64,000 nucleotides of DNA. It comes from Acorus gramineus (lineage: Eukaryota; Streptophyta; Magnoliopsida; Acorales; Acoraceae). The DNA lies in contig JAUJYN010000018.1 of assembly GCA_030737835.1 (NCBI GenBank), positions 1,054,001 to 1,118,000 on the forward strand, written 5' to 3'. The translations under genes and the position numbers were made by a program. Positions 1 through 9,193 of the stretch are shown in pieces. Within the stretch, counting starts at the first letter, position 1. Each line of letters starts with the position of its first letter. Under the pieces are notes generated by a model that made no database searches, was not told the origin of the DNA, and saw only the letters and a list, made by a program, of their open reading frames with translations.

Positions 1-1390
1 GACATCCTTCCGCGTGAGGCGGGTCAAAGGGACGGCTATCTTTGAGAAACCCTCGACAAACCTCCGATAATAACCCGCCAAACCCAAAAAGCTCAGATCT
101 CACTGGGGTTCGACGTTCGCCGCCAATTCGACACGGCGAGCGTCTTATCCGGGTCCACAGATATGCCCTCATCGGAAATCACGTGACCGAGGAAGGCCAC
201 ATGCTCCAACCAGAACTCGCACTTCCTGAACTTGGCGAACAACTGATGTCGGGCTAAAGTCTCCAAGACAGTGCGAAGATGGTCAGCGTGCTCCTCAAGA
301 CTCCTCGAGTACACCAGAATATCATCGATGAAGACCACCACAAAGGAGTCAAGGAAGGGCCGAAACACCGGCTCATCAGATCCATGAAGGTCGCCGGCTC
401 ATTCGTCAACCCAAACAGTAGTACTTGGAACTTGTAGTGCCCATAACGGGTACGAAAGGCTGTCTTTATCCGACTCTCGGATCTTCAGCTGATAGTAGCC
501 CGAATAGAGATCGATCTTTGAAAGGACACGCGCACCCTAGAGCTGGTCAAACAGATCGTCAATCCGCTGTAAGGGGTACTTGTTCTTCATGGTCTGCTTG
601 TTCAACTGCCTGTAATCAATATAAAGACGCAACGAGCCGTCCCTCTTCTGAACGAACTAAACAGGGGCTCCCCACGGAGAGACACTCGAATGTGCGAACC
701 CCTTCTCGAGCAACTCTTCCAGCTGCTCCTTGAGCACCTTCATCTCTGCTGGGGCCATCCGGTACGGAGCCCTCAAGATCGGCTCGGTCCCTGGAATTAG
801 ATTAATCTCAAACTCGGTCGCGCGATCCAGCGGTAGACCCAGAAGATCATAAAAAAAAACCTCTTGATATTCTGCCACGATCAGAGTCTGACTGATATCT
901 GCTCGTAGTGGTGCATCCTCCTCAGCAATGTATGCCAGAAAACCCTCGCATCCTCCCTGAAGGAGTCCCCATGCCTGGATGGACGTTACGAACCCCAAAG
1001 GGGCTATGTCCCGATCGCCCGCAAACTGGAAAGATCTCTGACCAGGGATGTGGAAGGACACTGACTTTGCAAAACAATCGATATTGTCGTGGCTAGCAGA
1101 GAGCTAATCCATTCCCAGGATGGCGTCGAAGTCTATCATGGTGAGCTTGACCAACTCCAATGAAAACTCACGCTCCGCAATCACCACGGTACACCCCTGA
1201 TAAACAGAACGGAGGAGAATACATTCTCTGACCGGCAATGATATCTTCAGCATAGCATCAAGAGGGGCCGACACCACGCCCATCCGTCTCGCAAAAACGA
1301 GAGACACGAATGAGTGAGTGGCCCCAGAATCAAATAGCTTATAAGTAGGAAGCTGGGAGATTAGAACAATACCTCGGACAACGCTACCCG
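1..1390 (-). pseudogene. pol of chromovirus A (protease and reverse transcriptase, partial)
   Basis: This is the front part of a Ty3/gypsy pol polyprotein, read right to left and running off the window start. The aspartic protease motif DSGATHSF lies near 1345-1320, and the rest of the protease continues to about 1104, ending in DFDAILGMD. Reverse transcriptase follows from about 1061, with the N-terminal block LLEKGFAHSSVSPWGAPV near 660-710 and the catalytic FIDDILVYS near 300-330. The block FLGHVIS-GISVDP near 150-180 leads into the connection domain. In-frame stops and frame changes (for example at about 657 and 400-560) show it is not functional. The order matches Tekay/Del-type chromoviruses. 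It is the only element here with protease and N-terminal reverse transcriptase still present, so it represents the parental layout lost in elements C and F. Confidence 0.9.
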
Positions 1391-2743
1391 AAGCCTGCGC
1401 CTCCTCGACTGTAAGTGCTGCAACATGACCCTGAACAAGCTACGGCTGAGGAGCAGGGGCACGCCTCGCAGGCTGCACTGGCTTCCTCCTCTGGTCAATC
1501 CAGCCACCCTGTGGCTGTTGTTGCTGATGCTGTGGCTGTTGCTGCTGGCGTGGCTGCTGCTGCTGCGGCTGCTGTCGAGGCACAAGAGGTCGGCCAGCAT
1601 GGGGGCAATCACAGGCAATATGTCCGACCTGATGACAATGGTAACAACGTCGCGTTTCCAGTTGCCTAGCCTAAAATGGAACGGCAGCAATGGGTGCAGG
1701 ACCCCGCACTGGCACCACATCGACTAGAGTAGCAGCGGCCGCTGGTCGATCAAAGCGGGGCCGCTTGTTCTTGCGACGTCCCTGGTCCTAGCTCCTGGGG
1801 GACCTCTGATCCGCAGAAGGGGTTTGAATCCCTTAGGGAACCCCAAGGTCTCGCTCGACTGTCCTCGCACGAGACACCAGGTCTGAGTACCTTGAGAACG
1901 CCTGAGAGGTGACGTGCACCCTGATGGTGCTGTTGAGACCCATCTCGAACCGATGGCATCGCATCTCCTCATCCATCACTAAGGCGGGGGTGAACTGAGA
2001 AAGCCTTGTGAAACGTGTAGAGTAATCAGTGACTGATATGGAGCTCTGCGTCAGCTGCTCGAACTCTCGCATTACGATCTGACGTGTCGAAAACGGGAAG
2101 TACTCCTCCAAGAAGTAACTCGGAAATCTGGCCCATAGAAGTCACCCCACACCCTCAGGGATGTCCATCGATCGGGTAGCCCACCAGTTGGCGGCGCTAC
2201 CCTTCAACATGAAAGTCGCCAGTGAGATACGTTGGTGGTCGGTGCAGTGCATGGTCGATCTCCATCAACCAACGCTCGGGGGCAAGGGGATCCGTCGACA
2301 AGCCATGGAACTCGGGAGGTTGAAGCTTTAAAAAGGCGGTGAGGCCGGTCTGATGCACACGTGCCGCAGCCTCTAGCTCCCCCTCCCTCCCACGGGATCC
2401 TGAATTCCCTCTACTAGAATTTCCATCAGTACAGGGGGTACCTCAGGCACCACCGGTAGATCGGCTACCAAGGTACCTGCGGGACTGCCTCGCGGGCCGC
2501 CCGCAGCTCCTAGATCTCTAGCGCCTGCTCAGCCAACACCCTAGTCTAGGCCTCCAATGCTCTAGTCTGAGTCTCTAGTAGATCTGCTATACGAGCATAA
2601 GCATGCTCCCATGCAGGAGGCTCCTGCGCTGGTCCTGGCCCAATAGCCGAGGACCCTTCAGTAGACTCCTCGCCGTTGGTAGGTTCAAAAATTTCTGAGG
2701 CCAAAGGGGGACCACGTCCACGCATCCGTCTGCGAGGAGGCAT
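1391..2743 (-). pseudogene. gag of chromovirus A (capsid and CCHC nucleocapsid, broken)
   Basis: This is the structural Gag gene of element A, which would form the virus-like particle. Translation would start at 2743 with MPPRRRMRGRG. The capsid core (EEYFPFSTRQIVMREFEQL) lies at about 2111-1833 and ends in VERDLGV. A CCHC zinc knuckle, CYHCHQVGHIACDC, lies near 1645-1600 and is followed by a Gln-rich stretch caused by CAG-type repeats at 1500-1590. Frame changes between 2546 and 2111 and again before the knuckle break the frame. The start MPP-R-RGR is shared with the gag genes of elements C and F, so all three belong to one family. Confidence 0.88.
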
Positions 2744-2838
2744 ATCAACAACCTAATAAACAGATATTAGGATCAGAATACTCGTATAGAAATCCTAGGA
2801 CTCATCTCTAAGACAACAATTGGCTCTGACAGGACCAG

Positions 2839-2850
2839 GCTCTAATACCA
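2839..2850 (-). other. primer binding site of chromovirus A (tRNA-Met initiator)
   Basis: On the minus strand this reads TGGTATTAGAGC, one mismatch from the plant initiator-tRNA-Met primer site TGGTATCAGAGC. It lies a few bases inside the LTR end at 2856, where minus-strand DNA synthesis would begin. It fixes the orientation of element A as minus. Confidence 0.85.
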
Positions 2851-4244
2851 ACTTTTGTCACGCCCCAGGGTGGCCGTCCCCGATACGTGGCAAATATATA
2901 TAATATCAACAGTCCATACATGAGATCAATAAAAGACTCTACACAACATCAAAGGTAATAACGCAATTAACAAGGTAGCTGACATAATATATATACATAT
3001 AGCGGAAGCTTAAACGACTAAGTCTGTAATTCAAAGACATATTACAGACCAGAATACATAATCAACTATCCTGTGAGAGCCAATATAAAACAAAGACATC
3101 AACATACAAGTACTGTGCCCAAGCACGAGTAACAATACATACAAGGAAAAAGGGGGATGCTGATGGCCTCTCACTCGCAAGACCCAAAATGCGAACGCTG
3201 CTCTGCTACTGGTGCTACGCCTCGGGGAGCTCCTCCTTCAGATCCGACTCAGCGACAACTGGAGGAAAAATATGCGAGAGGTGAGCCACAAGCTCAGTGA
3301 ATGGTACAATACACGCAACACAACTCATATTAACCTTTAAAATCATTAAAGTCCCTAAGATGGGAGTAACTGCACAAATTGGTGGGTCGTAGCGACGCCG
3401 ACCCACCACACCCTCACCCTCACCCTTTAGAGGTGACATAGGACTTTTGGGAGAGATTAGACTGCTCTACACCCTTGGTCCACCGGTAGCCCTTTCCCCG
3501 GGTAGCCTCTACCTGGTATACTCCCATGATCAGTACGTTCCCGAACGCATCGGTAGTACCTACGGATGGGAGCCCTCTGTCAGGACAGCTTTTTCAACGC
3601 CGGATAGTTCCTACACGGATCCAACGAAGGGAAGAAAACAATCTACACTCGCAGATACGATCCTCTTGGATCCGTCGACACCGGTTACTAAACACCGATA
3701 AGGTAACGAATTCTCAAGAATTCCCTCCAGGGCGCATAACTCAGATGCGGGGAAAAACATATTATTCATAGTGACAATTGCCAAGTATGACCCCCATAAG
3801 TGGTCATACACTTGCCTAAACTCATTAGGCAAGATTTAAGGCTTAACTTAAGCATATAACATGGATAATAAATACAAGGAATTCATCATGGAAGCATTTA
3901 AATAATATAATAACAAGGTTATAATATTTTCTAAGGCATGCTTACACTTATGCTTTTCATAGATAGCTAAGGGTATACTTAGGCAAGGTCGGGGTGCATG
4001 TAGGAATCAAATGTTATCCTAACATGGGACATGATGCATGAACAAGCATTGGTCCCTACACATGATACTAGGATGTATAACCCTAACATGTTAGGTCTAA
4101 CATGACATGGATGCAACCTAGCAAGCCCAATAATAACATATACATGCAAATATGGTTAATATGCAGTTATGATGCCCCATGGGAGGGCAATGCACGTCTA
4201 CGTGCATCGAATGCCTCCCAACTGGGTTGGATCGACCCACTCAC

Positions 4245-4280
4245 CGCAACCCGGGTCGTTGCATGACCATTCGCCAAGAT
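4245..4280 (-). other. 36-nt microexon-like cassette in LTR A
   Basis: On the minus strand this block is preceded by CTCACC, a pyrimidine-rich stretch and CTTGCAG, and followed by GTGAGTGG. The spacing between AG and GT is exactly 36 nt, as in LTRs B, C, D and F. One frame through the block joins without a stop to the segment after the second acceptor (minus strand from 3258), which encodes AESDLKEELPEA and then a stop. Splicing is inferred, not shown. Confidence 0.5.
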
Positions 4281-4994
4281 CTGCAAGACAAGGGCATTCA
4301 ATATGGTGAGTATAGCTACACAAAAACACTTAAAATTAACTAGAAATGCCTAAGGCATAGACATGCACGCATACGGGTCCGCACGCATGCAAGTACGCAC
4401 GTATGCGCGCGTGTCCAAGTGCCCCAGCACCCACCCGCACCCTCAGGCTGCCACACGTGTGGCCCCGCACCCGTACGCACGCATAAGCACGCGCGCACGC
4501 ACCCCCGCACCCCTTGCAGCACTACCGCGCGCTTAGACGCGCTGCCGCGCGTGCGCACACTCTCGCGCACGCCTTCGCGCACTGCCCGCCCGCGCGAGTG
4601 CCCCGCGCGCACGCTCGCACGTTTGCACGTGCGCGTGCGCGCCGGCCAGCACGCCTGACTGCGAGCGCCACCACCCCTCTACGCGCGCGTCTGCGCACGC
4701 ACTCGCGCAGATAGCTCCGCGCGCGCGCCTAGACCTCTCCCATCCTCTCCACTGCCCTCACACACACCCTAACCCACATACATAGCATGCATGACCACCC
4801 TAACAGCCCTAACAACCATTAAAACAAAGATAAGGGAGGAGGAGAGCTTACCAAAGGAGGGGAAAGAAAAGGGGAGGTATTCGGGTGCTCTTGGCGCACC
4901 AAAACCACCGCAACCGCCACCACCAACACCACTACCTCCTCAGCCACTCCACAAGCCTTACTTGGCTGAAAATCAGGGGCAAAGGGAGCATGAG

Positions 4995-5108
4995 AGGGAG
5001 CCTAAGAGAAGGGAATCAACAACCACAACTACAACACACATACACACACACAGGGAGCCTAAGAGAAGGGAATCAACAACCACAACTACAACACACATAC
5101 ACACACAC
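4995..5108. repeat. tandem duplication, 2 x 57 bp, with (CA)n
   Basis: Two adjacent 57-bp copies begin AGGGAGCCTAAGAG at 4995 and 5052 and end in a CA-repeat. They lie inside LTR A and look like replication slippage. The Thr/His-rich reading frames across them are by-products of the repeat. Confidence 0.9.
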
Positions 5109-5694
5109 AGAAACACACACCTTTGTGTGCCCCTTCTCATTCACTACTCCTCCTCTTGTGCTTCTTTTTCTTCAAATCAGCACACACACAAAACAGAGAG
5201 GGATAGGGAGGCGTGAGAGGGAGTGAAAGAGAGAGAGAGGGAGCAAAAATGTTCCAATGGGGGGGGGGGTGTGATGAGAAGGGAAAAAAAGTGGAGGTAA
5301 AGACAACCTAAAACCACCCTCTAATACCAGAAGTAACCAAAGGATTTCTTAACTCTTAAGCAAGGAGGGGTAAGGTTACCCAAGGTGACCATAACCACCA
5401 AAATATCCCAACACTATTCCACTAAACAAACCAGTAATGACCGAAACCCGGATACGGTTTGGAACTACATAATTTTTAAAATGTTACTGGAATTCAATGA
5501 AATTTTTATGGGTAGTACTAAATGGTACCAGGACCTATAATATGCAGTTAGATTTTAAATCGGAGTACTCGAACTCACGCAGATAGCTAAAAGTCCAAAA
5601 TTTTAGCGGCTCCGATAAAAAAAAAAAAAATTGGAAAATGGCCAGAAATTACGCAAATGTGACCAAAAAGCTAAAAAGTGACACATATATAACA

Positions 5695-7383
5695 CCCAGC
5701 GGGTTGTACTCTCCACCCAAATAAAGAAGTGATAAAAAGAAAAAAGCCAGAGGGACCTAGAAAGTAGGACATATGCTAGACTGGGACAATTCTAAATATT
5801 GCATTGAGGGAGATATTACTCCCCATTCACCCCCCACCCTTTTTTTTTTGCTGTGGAGTTTTGGAATTAGACTACGTTTGCTTGGAAAGGTAAAATTTCG
5901 ACAAAAGGTAGACCTTTTCCCATGTTTACAACAGCACACACTCACATGAGTTCATTTAAAAAGTTGTCTGTCCAAAGGAAGCATATTTGACTTGATTCCT
6001 GGTGCATTCATGGATTTTTCAGCATGTTTAGAATAATATGATCAAGCATTTGAGAACCACGAACTTGAGAAATCGACACCTAGAGTTAATACTTTTCAAA
6101 TACAATCCTGGTTTGGGCGTGAGTGACCACAAGGGCCCCCTTTTCAGAGACTTAATGGCATCTTTTACTTAAGAAAATTGAAAACATTGCCCTCTTACAT
6201 AAATGAACAAATTGAAGAATTAAAATGCTCCCTTATGTTACCCACACTTATGCATAAGATTGTATTTTCCTTTTCCAGACACTTAGGCATTCAATTTCCT
6301 TGAAATATCACAATTGACTCCCCATACTAAAAGAAAATTGCCCCCATTACTTTCATTTCATACCCTTCCACACACACTTGAAAAGGAAAATTACCCCACT
6401 CTCACACACATCTGAGATTCTTTTTCATTCTCACATATTCTCCACTTAGAGTCACTTAGGCTCCCTCCTTTGTATGCCGGACATGGCTTCTCACCCCTTT
6501 TTCCTTGCTTATTTTTTTTATTACGGTAGATGGGTTATAGCCCTTAACAATTCAAGCAAGAGGGGCTTGAAAGTCAGTGCAGAGGCACAATCCGGACAGA
6601 CTTAACACTTGGTCCATGGAAAGAATGTTTTTACAGGTTTTGAAGGTTGAACAAACACTCACAAAGACTTTCAGCAGCAGCAGACAGATAGCAGGACCAG
6701 GAAATTGCCCCAGGCAGGGGGCGGCTACTGAAAACAAGCCGTCGGATGTCAAGCGGCTACTCCCAACATGGCGGCCCAACTCCTTTCAAGGTTAAAACCC
6801 CCAGTCAAGGGGTGGCTAAACAAACTAGCCGCCTGACCCTGGGCGGCTAGTCAGAACTAGCCGCCCCTCACCTGCTGCCCCACCTATTCCTATCAGTCCA
6901 GATTCAATCAACTCTTAGACCTTTGTAAGACTTGTCAAATATTTTCATCCAAAACATGTACATACACATTCCATACACGTACACAATCCCAAAACCTATA
7001 TAAATACGAATCAAATAGCAACAAAAACAAAAATCACATACCAAACCATGCATTTATACACCAATTTCGTCCACCCATGACACCAAATCAATATGAAACC
7101 ATTCACCACACATACATATACACACACATTGACCAAACTAAATCCAAGCAACTATTATCAAGAACTAGAAATCCATGTCCACATACATAAACCATCTACA
7201 AACTAAAGAAAGACATAGATTATTCATTAACAAAAAATGTGCACACCTAAATGAAAATAGAAGAGTATTGCTCAAACTAAAACATATAAAAGGAAGATAA
7301 AGTCCATCCAAGGCTTCAAATCCTGAAGTCTTGGGCTGTGCATCACCAAAATAATCACCTGAGCCAAAAGAAAAGAAGAAAGC
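5695..7383. other. non-coding stretch between elements A and B
   Basis: No protein-coding exon is recognised here. The stretch is AT-rich with homopolymers (for example T runs near 5840) and includes the hairpin cluster at 6717-6867. Short ORFs on both strands have no recognisable domain. The text around 6550-6900 resembles LTR U3/R sequence of the solo LTR J type (shared GGCGGCTA/TAGCCGCC motifs), so part of it may be a decayed LTR. No target-duplicated boundary was found. Confidence 0.4.
6717..6867. repeat. cluster of GGCGGCTA / TAGCCGCC inverted motifs
   Basis: GGCGGCTACT, AGCCGTC, GCGGCTACT, GGCGGCC, CTAGCCGCC, GGCGGCTAG and CTAGCCGCC occur within 150 bp in both orientations, so several stable hairpins could form. 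The same motif pair recurs in solo LTR J near 27178-27230 and 28448-28505. Its role is unknown. Confidence 0.7.
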
Positions 7384-7578
7384 ATGAATTTTTGCATACA
7401 TACAATTCTTCTACAAAAACGAAGACACCAAAGCTATATGTTGGAGTATCATTGTCTGCGAAAGGCTGGGCCAAGGGAGGAGCATCCTAGCCTGGCGGAG
7501 AAGGAGGCGGTGGCTGATGAGAGGACTGGACTTTTGGAGCGTCCGGAGCAGCAAGAGTCTCCCTCATCGAAGAAGTAG
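7384..7578 (+). other. open reading frame of unknown origin left of element B
   Basis: A 64-codon frame rich in Glu, Arg and Lys ends EQQESPSSKK. It differs in composition from the flanking AT-rich DNA and from the integrase sequence that starts near 7617. No domain is recognised. It could be a captured piece of a host exon, a remnant of another element, or chance; low confidence that it is a real gene. Confidence 0.15.
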
Positions 7579-7616
7579 CCCTCGCATATATCCCACGACT
7601 CCCACCCGCCGGAAGA

Positions 7617-8310
7617 GACTGCTGACAGCCTACAACAACAGCTACCACTCGAGTATCAGGATGGCTCCTTACGAGGCGCTCTATGGCCGCAGCTGCAGGT
7701 CCCCCTTGTGTTGGGACGAGGTCGGGGAGCGCCAGTTGGGGGACCAGAGATCATTCCCCAGACCTCAAAGATGGTGAAGACGATTCGCGAGCGTATCCGA
7801 GTCGCTCAGAGCCGTCAGAAGAGCTACGCCGATCGTTGTCGTCGTGAGCTCGCCTTCGAGGTTGGTGACCATGTCTTCTTGAAGGTGTCCCCGATGAAGG
7901 GCATCTTCCATTTCGGTGTGCGGGGCAAGATGAGTCCGCGTTTCATTGGGCCGTTCCTCAGAGTTGGGGAGGTGGCCTATCGCATAGCTCTGCCCCCACA
8001 GCTGGCTCAGGCCCATGACGTCTTCCATGTCTCACAGCTGAGGTGTTATGTCCACGATCCTGCTCACGTCATCCTGTTCGAGCCGCTCGTCTTCGAGCCA
8101 GACTTGTCATTCGTCGAGCCGCTTGTCTTCGAGCCAGACTTGTCATTCGTCGAGCAGCCGATTGAGATCATGGACCGCCGCGAGAAGAGGCTCCGCACCA
8201 AGACCGTCCAGTTGGTCAAGGTGCGATGGCAGCACCGTTCCGGTGTCGAGGCCACTTGGGAGCTCGAGGACGCCATGCGTGACGCGTATCCGCATCTTTT
8301 CCCTTCTTAG
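7617..8310 (+). pseudogene. integrase C-terminus and chromodomain of chromovirus B
   Basis: This is the 3' end of a Ty3/gypsy pol. It begins inside the integrase core with AYNNSYHSSIRMAPYEALYG, which normally follows the catalytic Glu, and continues through the C-terminal block (DRCRRELAFEVGDHVFLKV, PRFIGPF, YRIALPPQLAQAHDVFHVS). It ends with a chromodomain-like tail (VKVRWQHRSGVEATWE) and a stop at 8310. The tail is thought to steer insertion towards particular chromatin in chromoviruses. A frame change near 7700-7780 separates the first block from the 200-codon remainder. Everything upstream of the integrase C-terminus, including gag, reverse transcriptase and the 5' LTR, is missing, so B is 5'-truncated. 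The polypurine tract and 3' LTR follow directly. Confidence 0.93.
8080..8151 (+). repeat. 36-bp in-frame tandem duplication in the B integrase tail
   Basis: Two copies of a 36-bp unit starting GAGCCGCTCGTCTTCGAG (8080-8115 and 8116-8151) add 12 residues, duplicating EPLVFEPDLSFV. Elements C and F have a single copy at the matching place, so this is a private change in B. Confidence 0.95.
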
Positions 8311-8344
8311 ATGTTCTTGTATTTATTTTGAGGACAAAATTTCC

Positions 8345-8358
8345 TAAGGGGGGGAGAA
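8345..8358 (+). other. polypurine tract of chromovirus B
   Basis: TAAGGGGGGGAGAA sits immediately before the LTR start at 8359. It would prime plus-strand DNA synthesis. The equivalent tracts in C (15351) and F (51872) are nearly identical. Confidence 0.9.
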
Positions 8359-9193
8359 TGTTATATATGTGTCACTTTTATCCTTCTGGTAACCATTGGA
8401 CCATTCTGGCAGTTTTTTAACTTTTTCATTTTTCGATCGGAACCGCTAAAATTTTGGACTTTTAGCTATCATCCTGAGTTTGAGGACTCCGATTGAAAAT
8501 CTAACTGCATATTATGTGTCCTGCTGCCATTTCAAGCCACTCACGAAAATTTCATCGAATTCCGGTAACGTTTCAGAATTTCATAGTTCCGAAGCGTATC
8601 CGGGTTTTGACCGTGCGAAAAGTCATTGGGAGACTTTACTTGGTCAATGTGGGCCCATGACTTGGTCAACTCGTTTGTCTTCTAGTGTGGTTGGGTTGAC
8701 CCAAGTCAAAGTGCACCTAAACCTAGCCTAAACCAAGCCTAAACCTAATTAGGGCTAAGTTGAGTGGGTGTGTGTGTGTGTGTGGTGTGTGTGTGTGAGT
8801 GCTTTAAGTGGGCGCCCATGTATAGTTCCCCCTCCCCTATTCATCATCTTCTCCACCAAAACCTCTCTCTCCCTTCTCTTTAAAATCCCCATATGACCTA
8901 GTAGAAGGTATTGAATCAAGAAACCCTAGAAGGAGAAAAGGAAGGTGAGGACCCGATCTATCTTCCTATGGTCTTGGACCTTCATTTCCCCTTGTTTTTC
9001 CTCTTCTAATGGACCCTCTTCTCCTCTGTTTTCACCCCCTCTTTGGCTGAGTGGAGATCTTGGTGGTGGTGATCTTGGAGGTGGCAAATCGGTGCGCGAA
9101 GAGCACCTGATCTCCTTCCCTTCCCTTCCTCTCCTTTGGGTGAGTTTCCTTTCCGTCCATTCTTGTTTAGATGCATGTTTAGGAGGTGTTTTT
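8359..9193 (+). repeat. LTR of chromovirus B, left part (interrupted by element C)
   Basis: It starts TGTTATATATGTGTCAC right after the polypurine tract. It runs through a GT-repeat and a splice-donor-like GGGTGAGT (GT at 9140-9141) up to the insertion site of element C. The sequence resumes at 18821, so the unbroken LTR would be about 2.76 kb. This is the 3' LTR of B. Confidence 0.93.
8766..8797 (+). repeat. (GT)n microsatellite
   Basis: A GT-repeat with one interruption lies in the U3 part of LTR B. It is not present in this form in LTRs C or D, so it is a recent expansion. Confidence 0.9.

Larger units (their letters stand above)
2856..5694 (-). repeat. LTR of chromovirus A (2.8 kb, 5' LTR of a minus-strand element)
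   Basis: The minus strand begins TGTTATATATGTGTCAC at 5694 and ends GGGGCGTGACA at 2856, the terminal motifs of the chromovirus LTR family in this window. The outer parts match elements B, C, D and F. The middle (about 3440-3700 and 4790-5160) resembles the E/G LTR type, with CA-rich and Gln/Thr-like simple sequence. Splice-like signals are present: donor at 4851/4850, cassette 4245-4280, second acceptor at 3259-3260. No target duplication can be tested because the far end of element A lies outside the window. Confidence 0.85.

Noticed and set aside
4791..5226. Thr/His-rich plus-strand frames
   Set aside because: They arise from CA and AAC repeats in a 57-bp tandem duplication inside LTR A.
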